Shown here piece by piece: positions 9,609 through 18,990 of a stretch of DNA of 58,375 nucleotides. The translations under genes were made by a program, and so were the position numbers. The notes below the pieces were generated by a model. The model was given only the letters and a program-made list of their open reading frames with translations, was not told the origin of the DNA and searched no databases. The DNA is from Okeania sp. SIO2B3 (lineage in GTDB: Bacteria; Cyanobacteriota; Cyanobacteriia; Cyanobacteriales; Microcoleaceae): contig NZ_JAAHGH010000014.1 in NCBI RefSeq assembly GCF_010672525.1, positions 26,726 to 85,100 of the forward strand, read 5' to 3'. How positions within the stretch are numbered: the first letter of the stretch is position 1; each line of letters opens with the position of its first letter.

Positions 9609-11054
9609 CTAATAAATTAAACCAGAAATGCCCCCCATAGATATAGCTATACCACTAATTAGCCAACCCAATATTTTTTTTAATCCTTCTAAATAAGTAA
9701 TTGATTGACTAACTGAGGTTTTATTTGTTTGTTCTTGACCCCAACCAATAGGTAATTCTAAATTATCTAATGCTGCATTTACCTGATTTTGAATCTCCCC
9801 TATTTCTAACTCATTTGGATTAGAATTATTATTGATTAATTCCTGGGAATAACTATTAATTGTCGCCCGCATCAAAAAATCTTTTGATAAATTATCAACT
9901 ATATTTAATGTATTAATATTGGCAGCTATAGCAATAGTAACGCCAATCAAAAAAGCAACTCCTTTAGCATTACGCTTATAAACACCAGCCGCTCTTTCCA
10001 TTTTACTATCGAACCATCTCTCAATTTCTTTCTGAAACTGATGTAAAGCATTACCTGTTGCTGAAATTTTTGTTGTCGCTTGTTTTGCTAAAATATATAA
10101 ACTTTTTTGTAAAGATTCAGGCAATAATTCAATCATTTCAATAGCTTTTTGGTGAATTTCCTTCTTATTATTTTGCAAATCTGTTTGCGCAGCTTTTCCC
10201 ATTTCCATTATCTCTCTCAAAAACTTGAATAAATTAGAGGAGCTTGGTTCCATTTTAGTTACTAAAACTTTTCTTTCATGGGGATTTTTTAATACTTGTT
10301 TGACTAAATTTATTTGGCTATTAAATTCTTTACTATCTTTATCTGGCAAAATTTCTAGAGATTTTTCTGTGTATAAATCTAGCTTATTTAAAGTTCTATC
10401 TAATGTTAAATCAAGATTTGCCAAATTGTTTTGATAATCCTGAATATTTTGATTCAACTCTTGATGCAAATTCTCAAATTCAGCCTGAATCTTTTTCTGC
10501 TGACTGCTATCTTCTATCTTCAATTTATCTAATATTTTCTCGATCTTTACCAAAATATTATCGGTAAAATCTCTTAATTTATCCTCACTAATCATTTGCA
10601 TTAATTCTTGCAGCTTCAAAGTATCAATTAAGCTGGCAGCAAATGTATCTGACGGGATATGAGAAGGAGCAGTTTTTTCTGCATCAAAAATATTATTAAT
10701 TCCACCTACAGCTCGACTTAAATTACCAACCACATGAATTATTTTCCGAAATACTCTTTCTAATGGACCTTTGCCACCACTATAGTTAAGGTTTTTAATT
10801 AATTGATTTTGATACAGAGATTTAGTTAGCTTTTGCACTTTTTCAATTTCTGTACTAGATTTAGAATTATTTTTGTTGATATGAGTTTCACCAGCAATTA
10901 ACTCTTCAATTGATTTTTTTAAATGGGTGGCTCGCCATTGCAAAATTATTGTCAAAATTGATTGAATTTCACTAGCTAGTACACTAAAAATCAGATAAAT
11001 AAAAAAGCGTTGCTGAATGGTAATGATTTTTAGACTAAGATCAACGTAAAACAT
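9609..11054 (-). CDS. Multi-span membrane protein, 5' end rebuilt by MITE insertion
   Basis: As it stands this is a 481-residue protein. An N-terminal hydrophobic segment (FFIYLIFSVLASEIQSIL) is followed by a long helical, coiled-coil-like cytoplasmic region. Then comes WFDSKMERAAGVYKRNAKG leading into a membrane pair (FLIGVTIAIAANINTLNIV), and finally a C-terminal span. The WFD..M.R..G.YKR motif before a span is familiar from an uncharacterised bacterial membrane family; function is unknown. Its true start was probably the ATG at 11153. A 100-bp element at 11006-11105 now separates the first 16 codons from the rest, adds an in-frame TAA and supplies the ATG at 11054. Joining residue I16 to YLIFSV restores a smooth frame. 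Whether the product is still made is unknown. Confidence 0.75.
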   Translation of the reverse strand: MFYVDLSLKIITIQQRFFIYLIFSVLASEIQSILTIILQWRATHLKKSIEELIAGETHINKNNSKSSTEIEKVQKLTKSLYQNQLIKNLNYSGGKGPLERVFRKIIHVVGNLSRAVGGINNIFDAEKTAPSHIPSDTFAASLIDTLKLQELMQMISEDKLRDFTDNILVKIEKILDKLKIEDSSQQKKIQAEFENLHQELNQNIQDYQNNLANLDLTLDRTLNKLDLYTEKSLEILPDKDSKEFNSQINLVKQVLKNPHERKVLVTKMEPSSSNLFKFLREIMEMGKAAQTDLQNNKKEIHQKAIEMIELLPESLQKSLYILAKQATTKISATGNALHQFQKEIERWFDSKMERAAGVYKRNAKGVAFLIGVTIAIAANINTLNIVDNLSKDFLMRATINSYSQELINNNSNPNELEIGEIQNQVNAALDNLELPIGWGQEQTNKTSVSQSITYLEGLKKILGWLISGIAISMGGISGLIY

Positions 11055-11105
11055 AAGTGTTTCAATTTTACCTTCAGCTACTTACCATTACATTTCAGCA
11101 ACGCC
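11006..11105. mobile_element. 100-bp MITE with 8-bp target duplication
   Basis: Terminal inverted repeats read AGCGTTGCTGAATGGTAATG from the left and GGCGTTGCTGAAATGTAATG from the right. The direct repeat AATAAAAA flanks both sides (10998-11005 and 11106-11113). It encodes no transposase. The 108 bp added (element plus one target copy) is a multiple of three, so the downstream frame is unshifted. Confidence 0.9.
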
Positions 11106-11153
11106 AATAAAAATTAAACCAATGGCAATATCTAAAATTACAGGTAAGTTCAT
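11106..11153 (-). pseudogene. Orphaned first 16 codons of the 9609-11054 gene
   Basis: On the minus strand, an ATG at 11153 opens MNLPVILDIAIGLIFI, a hydrophobic start that continues in phase with YLIFSVLASEI on the far side of the MITE. Reading directly into the MITE gives GVAEM and then TAA. This supports 11153 as the ancestral start codon. Confidence 0.75.
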
Positions 11154-11560
11154 ATTAATTTGATTGATTTGATAGAAGGAAGAAGGAAGGAGGAAAAAAT
11201 GGATGGGAACTCAAACCCCAACCAATTGTAAACACCATTTTTTGAGAATATTACTATCTTTAAAACTACTACTAAATTTTATTAACACAATTCTCCTAGT
11301 ATAAATATTTGCTAGTGGTTTACAAGTCGTGATATCCTCAAAAAAAGTCAAGTATTCCAGGGAATACAATTTCCTTGAAACTAAGAATTTAAGGTATTTT
11401 CTGTTCTCTGTTCCTTGTTCCCCGTTCCCTATCTCTACTCTAAATAACTACATCTACAGGACTACCAAATATTTAACCATTATTTGATTTTTTGTAGCAC
11501 TTTCTCCTCATAAAAATAGGTTCATTGCGATAGAAAAAGTTGTTTCTTTTTCTCCTCAGA
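11154..11560. other. Intergenic, no gene seen
   Basis: It contains a short GGAAGAA heptamer run near 11175-11196 and a pyrimidine-rich stretch near 11402-11440. No ORF or hairpin is convincing. Confidence 0.5.
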
Positions 11561-12250
11561 CTATTGTTCGCTTTCGTGGCGATCGCCTTTTAATTCAGTA
11601 GTATAGAGGCCAACTAATCTAGAAATAAAAACAGCAGGATACATTAAACCTACAATCGCTTCTGAAGTAGCTAAGGTCATAGCAAATTTATTAATGGGTA
11701 GAATATCTCCATAGCCTAAAGTTGTTAATGTTGTAAAACTGTAGTAAAAAAGTTGATAATCACTTTCCGCATCTAATAATGATGAACTTTGAAATGCTCC
11801 TGGATCGATTGCTAAGATAACATTATATAAGCTAAACCATAAAAAGCCGAAAAGTAAGAAGATGGAAATTCCTCCATTAATTACATCAGCATCGACTCTG
11901 GTTTGAGTGAAAATATGACTTCCTATAGCGATAATAGCTAAACATATAAAACCAGAATAGGATAGGTAGGTTAATAAGGTTGTAGTTTCAATGAGAATTG
12001 AATTATTGCTGAAGTAAATGCCATGAGAAAAAAAACAGATAAACGCCAATATCCTTAATAAAAGCACCCATTTTTTAGGAATATACAAAGTTTTAATTAC
12101 TAAAAGATTAGTCATAAGAAATCCCGCACTAAGAACTAAAGAACCGAAAAAATTAGTCGATAGAGGAAATAGTAAAAATAGTAAAATTAAATCAAATAAT
12201 AGTTGAGTAAATATCGTTTTTTTGTAATATAAGGTTTTGATTGTATTCAT
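11561..12250 (-). CDS. Potassium channel protein (two-pore-helix ion channel family)
   Basis: This 229-residue integral membrane protein has about six hydrophobic spans. Near residues 175-185 the pore loop TLTTLGYGDILPI carries the GYGD K+ selectivity filter, with a span on either side. It should sit in the plasma membrane and conduct K+. The C-terminus is short and charged with no RCK or cyclic-nucleotide domain, so gating is not evident. AGGAGC precedes the ATG at good spacing. Voltage-sensor arginines are not obvious. It stands alone between long intergenic regions. Confidence 0.87.
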   Translation of the reverse strand: MNTIKTLYYKKTIFTQLLFDLILLFLLFPLSTNFFGSLVLSAGFLMTNLLVIKTLYIPKKWVLLLRILAFICFFSHGIYFSNNSILIETTTLLTYLSYSGFICLAIIAIGSHIFTQTRVDADVINGGISIFLLFGFLWFSLYNVILAIDPGAFQSSSLLDAESDYQLFYYSFTTLTTLGYGDILPINKFAMTLATSEAIVGLMYPAVFISRLVGLYTTELKGDRHESEQ

Positions 12251-12934
12251 ATATTTGTTGCTCCTAAGACTGGCAAATAATTATTGGTAATGAAATAGAG
12301 CTAAACGGCGGTCATTTTTATTCTTGTTCCACCAATTAAAGACTACATCAAGCTATTTTATATACTATATTTTTTCTGGTAGTCTATTTGATATTAACTA
12401 TTGTACATTCTAATGATTGATATAATTTACTATACTATATTTTTTGAGAGTACAGTTTTCCTTGTTAATTACTAAACCAAGGGAAACTACAGAATTACCT
12501 ATTGGCTTTTTTGGACAAATCACTCAAATTTATTACTCTTGGTTTGTGAAGTTTAGATATTAAATATTGAAAATTATTTATAGTTTAGGATAATGCTAAA
12601 AAAATCAGGTCTCAAACCTTCCATGTAAGCATTCAGCCATCAGAACTCAGCCAGCCTCCGCAGGAGGAACTGCGAACTTCAGCTATTGCTTCTTTTTAGT
12701 TCTAGATCAAAGCTTTACTAATTGAGTGAGAATTAAATTTTAGTATAAAAGCTGGCTGAATACAGTCTATATATTAAAATCCCATCACAAGAGCTGAGAG
12801 CTGACAGCTAATAGCTGTTTGCGCAGCATTCCGCAGGAAATGCTTACCCTTCCATTTTAAGGAGATAAAAAAAATCTGCTCTAATTTTAAGTAATCATTA
12901 TTGTTATTCTAATTTTGACTTTTTCATTGAATAA
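12251..12934. other. Intergenic, short palindromic patches
   Basis: GC-richer patches occur near 12650-12675 (CCTCCGCAGGAGG palindrome) and 12790-12850 (GCAGCATTCCGCAGGAAATGC). Both are typical dispersed cyanobacterial repeat debris. The rest is AT-rich. No gene is seen. Confidence 0.5.
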
Positions 12935-14620
12935 ATGTTTAATAAAATTTTCACCAACAAAAATACCCATATAGATTTACTTATAACTGCCAGCTTATTA
13001 TTAGCAGCATTATTACTATTTTCTACTAACTTAGACACATTACCTTTGCGAGACTGGGATGAAGGAATAGTCGCTCAAGTAGCTAGAGAAATAACCAGAA
13101 AAAATTGGAATTGGCTTTATCCAACTATCAATAATACTCCCTATTTGAATAAACCACCATTAGTACATTGGTCGATCGCTTTTGTCTACAATATCGCCGG
13201 AGTAACTGAATTAACCGCACGTTTATTCCCTGCTTTATTCACAACATTCTCTGTACCCTTAATTTATAGTATTGCCAGAGAATTATTTCGCCCCCGCACC
13301 CCCGCCATTTTCTCTGCTTTAGTCTACTTAACTTTATTGCCAGTTGTGCGACATGGACGTTTAGCAATGTTAGATGGAGCAGTACTTTGTTTCTTTCTAC
13401 TAATGATTTGGTGCGTATTACGATCGCGTCGTAACCTCCGTTATTCTCTAGCTATTGGCCTGAGTTTTGCCCTACTTTCCCTCACAAAAGGAATTATTTT
13501 AGGATTACTTTTAGGAGCGATCGCTTTTTTCTTCCTCTTATGGGATACTCCCCGACTATTACGTTGTAAATATTTTTGGGGCGGTATCTTACTCGGGATG
13601 CTCCCAGTATTTCTGTGGTACACAGCTCAATTTTTCCATTACGGAATAGAATTTTTCCATGCCAACTTTTTCCATCAATCTCTCAAACGTATTTGGCAAC
13701 CCGTAGGCAGTCACGATGGACCTATTTGGTATTACTTATTGGAAATTCTAGAATCTACTTTCCCCTGGCAACTTTTCTGGTTTCCCGGAATATATCTGAG
13801 TTGGAAAAATCGGAATCTCAGTTGGGGAAAATTAGTTTTGGTCTGGAGCGGAATATATTTATTAGCTATTTCCCTGATGAATACCAAACTCCCCTGGTAT
13901 GTATTGCCTATTTATCCCGCTTTTTCCCTAGCTGTCGGTACTTATCTGACAGAAATTTGGCATCAATTTCCAGTAGATTTGGGATACTTTCGGTTTCCAA
14001 TTTATCAATATCCTCATACTCAAGGTGAGAATAAAAAACATCCTAAAGGTATCCCCACTATTTATCACCGTCTAGTAGTAGCCATTTTTGCACTCCTCGC
14101 CTTACTAACTTGGGTTACTTGGCTTTACTCCAGCGGTATTTTTCATCTGGGAGAGGAAAATCAGACAAAACTAGATTTGTACTTACGGTTAATCTCAATA
14201 ACTATTGCCTTAACAATGACAATAGCAACCATATTATTAAACCAACAAGACCGTCAATTTTTGCCAATCTTGATTTGGGGAACATATCTTTCACTCCTAC
14301 TCCTGGTTAACTCCCCTCATTGGAACTGGGAATTACAAGAAGACTATCCAGTCAAACCAGTCGGAGAAATGATTCAGAAATATACACCCCCCGGTCAGAT
14401 AATTTACTCCTTCGATACCAAAGACCGCCCCTCTTTAAACTTTTATAGCGATCGCCTCATCAAGCGTGTCGGACCACAAAAAATTCAACAACAATGGCAG
14501 AGTGAGTCTCAACTATATCTATTAGTTCAAGAATCAAATTTGGATAACCTTACTCTAGAAAATTTGAAAGTTTTGAATACCACTAAAGGATGGGCGTTAG
14601 TCAGGAGAGAAGTTTATTAA
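12935..14620 (+). CDS. GT39/ArnT-like membrane glycosyltransferase
   Basis: A 561-residue polytopic membrane protein of the ArnT/PMT-like GT-C superfamily, which transfers sugars from lipid-linked donors on the outer face of the plasma membrane. The first extracytoplasmic loop has DWDEGIVAQVAREI, with the conserved acidic pair after the first span, then NKPPLVHW, the family signature. About ten further hydrophobic segments follow (for example AIGLSFALLSLTKGIILGLL). The C-terminal 90 residues form a soluble domain (IIYSFDTKDRPSLNFYSDRL). Acceptor and donor cannot be inferred; lipid or cell-surface glycosylation is likely. The start is the ATG at 12935. Confidence 0.88.
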   Translation: MFNKIFTNKNTHIDLLITASLLLAALLLFSTNLDTLPLRDWDEGIVAQVAREITRKNWNWLYPTINNTPYLNKPPLVHWSIAFVYNIAGVTELTARLFPALFTTFSVPLIYSIARELFRPRTPAIFSALVYLTLLPVVRHGRLAMLDGAVLCFFLLMIWCVLRSRRNLRYSLAIGLSFALLSLTKGIILGLLLGAIAFFFLLWDTPRLLRCKYFWGGILLGMLPVFLWYTAQFFHYGIEFFHANFFHQSLKRIWQPVGSHDGPIWYYLLEILESTFPWQLFWFPGIYLSWKNRNLSWGKLVLVWSGIYLLAISLMNTKLPWYVLPIYPAFSLAVGTYLTEIWHQFPVDLGYFRFPIYQYPHTQGENKKHPKGIPTIYHRLVVAIFALLALLTWVTWLYSSGIFHLGEENQTKLDLYLRLISITIALTMTIATILLNQQDRQFLPILIWGTYLSLLLLVNSPHWNWELQEDYPVKPVGEMIQKYTPPGQIIYSFDTKDRPSLNFYSDRLIKRVGPQKIQQQWQSESQLYLLVQESNLDNLTLENLKVLNTTKGWALVRREVY

Positions 14621-14640
14621 TGGATAATGGATAATGGATA

Positions 14641-14910
14641 ATTAGGGTTTGCTGATTAATTAGGGCTTGCTGATTAAATCGAAAAGCATTAACTGATATT
14701 GCTTTTAGGCAATTTATGTCTGGAAAAAGTATGAGCTTTTCAGTTTTTGAGGTTAAAAAAGTGAGGATTTTCGGGTAGCACGGCCGAAAAATCACTCTGA
14801 CTATTTTTTTGGCCAGTGACTCTGTAATTCCCATTGCTTCTACGTCCTAACTACTCTCTACTGCCTACTCCCTACCCTCACAAAAAGACTTTTTCAGCAA
14901 ACCCTGATTA
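14641..14910. mobile_element. Family-B MITE-like element, copy 1
   Basis: It begins ATTAGGGTTTGCTGATT and ends TTTTTCAGCAAACCCTGATTA. A second nested start (AATTAGGGCTTGCTGATT) is at 14659. The interior matches the copy at 44268-44523 in reverse orientation (AAAATCACTCTGACTATTTTTT). There is no coding capacity. Confidence 0.75.
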
Positions 14911-15090
14911 TCAGAGCATTGAAAAATAAAGGTTTTAGCCTCGTGAGATTCCAAAAAAGTGCCCTTGTTTTAGTCTAAAACGTTCAAAAAGTTAGCATTT
15001 TGGGCAAATCAAAGACAGAAAAATTGAGTGACAACTCTTACTTCTACCTCCTCTAAATTCCCCGTTTCTCCTGACTCCTGACTTCTAAAT

Positions 15091-15298
15091 AATTAGGACT
15101 TGCTGATTAAATATCACGCGCATTTACTGATATTGGTTTTAACCTTTTTGGGTCTGAAATACCTTGGCTTTCAGCTATTAATGCTCAAAAATTTACCATT
15201 TTAGGCAAAAGTTTGGCAAAAAAAAATTACTTTCCTGCTCATTTACTCCCCCGCTCTCCTACTGCTTAAAAAAGACTTTTGAGCGCAAGTCCTAATTA
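15091..15298. mobile_element. Family-B MITE-like element, copy 2
   Basis: The ends are AATTAGGACTTGCTGATTAA and AAGTCCTAATT. The interior is only partly similar to the other copies. It lies just downstream of the GNAT stop codon. Confidence 0.65.
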
Positions 15299-15307
15299 AG
15301 ATTAGTA

Positions 15308-15970
15308 TCATATAAGTGTTTCATCAACGCCGAAAACTTTTTCCATCAAAATACAGCTTTCATGCTCCTTAATTCCCTCAAATACTTTGACTCCTTTATA
15401 TTCAAAAGTCTGATAATTTAGAGAAGCTCTATCCTCAAACCCATACTTCCGAAAAATGTGCTGCGATATCTTTCCACTAGCTTCTACTATTGCTGTGGAA
15501 AATCCTGCTTGAGCTGCCATCTTGAGATTATTTTCAACTAATTTATCACCAATCTTTCTGCCTCTATATTTTTCTCTAGCTCCCAAGAACAAAACATGAA
15601 ATATATTGCTATTAACTACTTTTTTTTCCATCTCATACTTCTGATGTAGTTCTTTTAAAACTTGGGAAAAAACGTCAAATTTTTGAGGAATATTTTTGAG
15701 TATTTCTTCGTCTGACTCATTTGATAAATGATCTGAAATAATAAACCCTGCTACTTCTGAAGTAACAGAATCTTTGGCAATATGAGAGAATCCTTCTGCT
15801 ACAGCTTTTTGGCAAATTTTCTCAGCAAGGGGGTAAAAGTCACTAGGAGCAACTTTAAGCAAGCTGAACATAGGTTCTGAACTAGGAAATACATCAACTA
15901 AACAATTAATAGTTTGTTCTAAATCTTTTTCCTGTAAAATCTCATATACAATTTCATTTTCTTCTAACAT
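15308..15970 (-). CDS. GNAT family N-acetyltransferase
   Basis: A 220-residue GCN5-related acetyltransferase. The acetyl-CoA-binding motif A is HVLFLGAREKYRGRKIGDKL, where RGRKIG is the Q/R-x-x-G-x-G/A equivalent, followed by NNLKMAAQAGFSTAIVEASG and a terminal HIFRKYGFE helix-strand typical of the fold. The N-terminal half is longer than a minimal GNAT and may define substrate choice. The substrate is unknown. The ATG at 15970 is the only good start. It is monocistronic and flanked by a family-B element. Confidence 0.85.
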   Translation of the reverse strand: MLEENEIVYEILQEKDLEQTINCLVDVFPSSEPMFSLLKVAPSDFYPLAEKICQKAVAEGFSHIAKDSVTSEVAGFIISDHLSNESDEEILKNIPQKFDVFSQVLKELHQKYEMEKKVVNSNIFHVLFLGAREKYRGRKIGDKLVENNLKMAAQAGFSTAIVEASGKISQHIFRKYGFEDRASLNYQTFEYKGVKVFEGIKEHESCILMEKVFGVDETLI

Positions 15971-16224
15971 GAGTATATTAATTTCTAAAACTAACTTTAT
16001 TTAGCCCTTAATTATGCAGTTAGTCTCCACTTCCTATCAGAAAAGGATTTTAGGAGTTCCTGATCAGGGATAGCTTAAAAGGGGAAATTATTGACCTTAT
16101 TTATTGGTCAACTGGGGTGCTGAAAACTGTTTGGGTTATAAGACGCGAAGTTTCAGGTCGTTGACTATACATAAGCAATTAAACCTTCTTCCTTCTTCCT
16201 TCTTCCTTCTTCCTTCTTCAATAA

Positions 16225-16623
16225 CTACTGACCATTTTTATTATTCAAAACCTCTTTCTCTTGCACCGACTCTAATACCCCATCAAACATACCCAATTGA
16301 AAATCAAACTTACTTAGACAAGCGATCGCTCCTCCAAACAATATGACACTTCCGAGCGCCACAACTATTGGTAAATACTGCCTGCTCAAATCACGACGTA
16401 ATCTCGCTAGAGGTCTACTTTGCCTTCTCAGCATTTGTCCAATATCTAGCTGTTGGAGAGCCAGAGGGTCTCTGACATAATGGCCACTCCAACTAATTAC
16501 CAGATGGGAATGACAATACGGACAAGTAAATAGCCCATTAAATATTTCTAGTGGTTGTGTCGCACTAGAGCGATGACAAATTGGGCAGGTAACAGAATGA
16601 CTCTTAGATGTGGGAGCGCTCAT
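16225..16623 (-). CDS. Zinc-ribbon protein with one membrane segment
   Basis: A 132-residue protein. The N-terminal half carries two CxxC pairs (VTCPICHR and FTCPYCHSHL), a zinc ribbon. A basic stretch (RRQSRPLARLRRDLSR) precedes one transmembrane helix, YLPIVVALGSVILFGGAIAC. The basic residues suggest the ribbon faces the cytoplasm. The ATG at 16623 is preferred; an upstream TTG at 16641 is less likely. No function is recognised. The GGAAGAA-type repeat at 16189-16219 lies just past its stop. Confidence 0.7.
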   Translation of the reverse strand: MSAPTSKSHSVTCPICHRSSATQPLEIFNGLFTCPYCHSHLVISWSGHYVRDPLALQQLDIGQMLRRQSRPLARLRRDLSRQYLPIVVALGSVILFGGAIACLSKFDFQLGMFDGVLESVQEKEVLNNKNGQ

Positions 16624-16750
16624 ATTTAAATTTTTATTCAATCAACGAAATTGTTAACTACTCACCTAGATGAGTTTTTCGATCTGCAATTTTGATTATC
16701 TTGCCTATTCTTTTCTAGTTTAGCCTTAATTTCTATTCCATTAAAGTGAG

Positions 16751-17554
16751 CTATTCACGAAAATTATCAATCTTCCATTTTTGGAGATAGCCTAGTTGTT
16801 TACCATAGGTAAAATTGTATTGCAAGGGGGTAATTGTAATATATTTTTCACGCATTGCCTGGACATCTGTTGGTAACTTTTCTACTGAGGAGTGGTCGTT
16901 GGTTTCTTCCACATCTTCCTGTACCTCTCCAGCTAACCAGTAATAAGTTTTGCCTCGTGGATCGACCCGTTTTTCAAATATATCTGTATAGCGACGAATT
17001 CCTTGACGGGTAATTTTTACCCCTGCTATTTCTGTTTCTTTAACTGCCGGAATATTTACATTTAGCAACATGGGATTAGCTAAAGGTTCATTTTCAATTT
17101 TATTCACCAAATCTTGAGCAAAATTTACAGCAACTTCAAAGTTTCTAGAAGTATAACTACCAAGACTAAAAGCAATACTAGGAATGTTTTGAACAACTCC
17201 TTCCATCGCAGCAGAAACTGTACCGGAATATAAAATATCTGTTCCTAAATTGGGACCATGATTAATTCCTGCTAATACTAAATCTGGCTGAGTTTCTAGT
17301 AAGGCAAATAAAGCTAGTTTTACACAGTCAGCAGGAGTCCCAGAGCAGGCCCAAGCTGTGACGGTGTCATCAAAAATTGACTTGACTATTTCTGCCCGAA
17401 TAGGTTGATGTAATGTTAAACCATGACCCGTAGCTGAACGTTCTTTGTCAGGACAAACTACAACAACTTCATGGCCTACTGCTGCTAAACCATTAGCCAA
17501 ACTCCGGATACCTTCTGCAAAAATGCCATCGTCGTTACTTATTAATAGTTTCAT
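16751..17554 (-). CDS. surE: 5'/3'-nucleotidase SurE
   Basis: A 267-residue SurE, which dephosphorylates nucleoside monophosphates. The start is placed at [10 protein letters not shown] (ATG at 17554), because the metal-binding SNDDG must lie near the N-terminus; an upstream in-frame ATG at 17602 would add 16 unrelated residues. Other signatures are [26 protein letters not shown] and [14 protein letters not shown] (metal-binding Asn), all in order. The C-terminal extension with [13 protein letters not shown] is standard. It is probably cytoplasmic and monocistronic. Confidence 0.95.
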   Translation of the reverse strand: MKLLISNDDGIFAEGIRSLANGLAAVGHEVVVVCPDKERSATGHGLTLHQPIRAEIVKSIFDDTVTAWACSGTPADCVKLALFALLETQPDLVLAGINHGPNLGTDILYSGTVSAAMEGVVQNIPSIAFSLGSYTSRNFEVAVNFAQDLVNKIENEPLANPMLLNVNIPAVKETEIAGVKITRQGIRRYTDIFEKRVDPRGKTYYWLAGEVQEDVEETNDHSSVEKLPTDVQAMREKYITITPLQYNFTYGKQLGYLQKWKIDNFRE

Positions 17555-18033
17555 TTTTGAAAAATAAAAAAGATTGAAGCAAGAATTATTCGCCAAACAC
17601 AATTTTATGACGGAAAGTTGAAGAGTGGAGCCATTTGGGACTAATTATTTTAGATTTTAGATAAATCTTGATAAAGCTACGAAAAACTTCATTGACAAAT
17701 TTTGTTGGTAGGAGTTATGAGCAAAGGTATAAAAAACCTCGACAAATGAAGAGTAGTATTTTTTGGGTTAATTCTTATGTGGATTGAGTTGTTGAAAGAT
17801 GGTTTTTCATCTTTGCATGGTACCCCACATACGCACCTCCAAGAATCGTTGTTAGCGAAGCTTTGCGTTAGCAAAACCCTGATTATGTCGTTGAATTGCG
17901 TATGTGCCTTGTGTAGTAAGGGTTTGAGCCTTGTCATTTTGGCAAATTTTGCCTTGTTGACATTTTAATCAAAGGGGGTGCGTATATTGGGGGGTCTGGA
18001 ACCCTTGCTCTGTGGGGCTTCTAGATCGTAGCT
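17555..18033. other. Intergenic, probable CRISPR leader side
   Basis: It contains GGCAAATTTTGCC (17941-17953) and a separated inverted repeat, ATACGCACCTCC at 17829-17840 and GGGGGTGCGTAT at 17974-17985. A TTGACA at 17956-17961 could be part of a leader promoter, although no -10 box sits at standard spacing. The array direction deduced from the repeat places the leader here. The frames at 17689-17937 and 17777-17968 have no family resemblance. Confidence 0.5.
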
Positions 18034-18439
18034 CTTTCCCAAACCAAATCCCTACTTAGGGATTGAAACCTTCACGATGGTGCCAGGAGGCGGACTTGAA
18101 CCGCCGACACGACTTTCCCAAACCAAATCCCTACTTAGGGATTGAAACTAGAAACTAGAGAAAAAACTAGAGCGGAAATTTTTTTCTCTTTCCCAAACCA
18201 AATCCCTACTTAGGGATTGAAACTTCTGTATCAAAGATTTTAGTGCTGAAAGTTATAAACTTTCCCAAACCAAATCCCTACTTAGGGATTGAAACATTTT
18301 CTTCCTTGCGGCTTCTTGCAAAGTAATCTCACTTTCCCAAACCAAATCCCTACTTAGGGATTGAAACTAAAAGTATCTCCATGAGATTTTATAGAGATTC
18401 TGTCTTTCCCAAACCAAATCCCTACTTAGGGATTGAAAC
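18034..18439 (+). CRISPR. CRISPR array, 6 repeats and 5 spacers, no cas genes nearby
   Basis: Six identical 36-nt repeats start at 18034, 18113, 18188, 18260, 18332 and 18404. Each begins CTTTCCCAAACC, contains the perfect hairpin AATCCCTA-CT-TAGGGATT and ends in ATTGAAAC. That terminus is the usual 5' handle of type I/III crRNAs and implies rightward transcription. Spacers are 43, 39, 36, 36 and 36 nt. Spacer 1 (18070-18112) is the antisense of a tRNA 3' half; see findings. No cas gene is in the window, so the array is either orphan or served in trans. Uniform repeats, including the last, suggest recent or active maintenance. Confidence 0.97.
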
Positions 18440-18561
18440 TATTTTTCTGCTAATTTTGATTGTTATTGCCTTTTTACTCTCCTAAACCAAGGTTAGCGCC
18501 TTGATCTGCTTCATCCTGATAAGCACCCGAAAAAAAAAGCCCGGCCGACTCAAAAATCAGG

Positions 18562-18590
18562 TTGAACTTTCACAAAAAATCAGATACAAT
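18562..18590 (+). promoter_or_regulatory. Promoter copy 1 of pheS leader
   Basis: TTGAAC and TACAAT with a 17-nt spacer. It drives a leader that has lost the start codon. Confidence 0.75.
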
Positions 18591-18756
18591 ACTTATATTG
18601 GGAGTCACTCGCCCCTAAGCATGACTAATTATTCAACTAAAAAAGATTCTATTACTAAACCACAAAAAAAATAACAAATCATATTGTTGTTAACACCTCG
18701 ACCAACTACATCCTGGGAAGCACCCGAAAAAAAGCCCAGCCGACTCAAAAATCGGG

Positions 18757-18785
18757 TTGAACTTTCACAAAAAATCAGATACAAT
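18757..18785 (+). promoter_or_regulatory. Promoter copy 2, before truncated pheS
   Basis: TTGAAC and TACAAT with a 17-nt spacer, identical to copy 1. It lies 92 bp upstream of the truncated pheS start. Confidence 0.78.
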
Positions 18786-18876
18786 ACTTATATTGGGAGT
18801 CACTCGCCCCTAAGCATGACTAATTATTCAACTAAAAAAGATTCTATTACTAAACCACAAAATAAAATAACAAACC

Positions 18877-18990
18877 ATGGCAACTCAACTAACAGAAATA
18901 GAAACCCAACTAACAGAACTACGCCAAACAGCGACAGAAGTGATCGCCACAACAAAAACCTTGAAAAATCCACACCAGACTCGTACTTAG
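18877..18990 (+). pseudogene. Truncated pheS 5' fragment
   Basis: [20 protein letters not shown] matches the real PheS N-terminus almost exactly. The reading frame diverges after TTKTLKN and stops at 18988, giving 37 codons. It has the same leader and promoter as pheS. It is either a dead duplication product or a small translated fragment. Confidence 0.85.

Noticed and set aside
12251-12934. Riboswitch upstream of the glycosyltransferase
   Set aside because: Short palindromes are the dispersed GCAGCATTCCGC-type debris; no known aptamer pattern.
17689-17968. Two overlapping ORFs upstream of the CRISPR array
   Set aside because: Opposite-strand frames over the presumed leader with no conserved motif.
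18070-18112. Possible tRNA gene at the CRISPR array
   Set aside because: Only the 3' half of a tRNA is present, on the minus strand, cut exactly at repeat borders. It is a spacer, not a gene.
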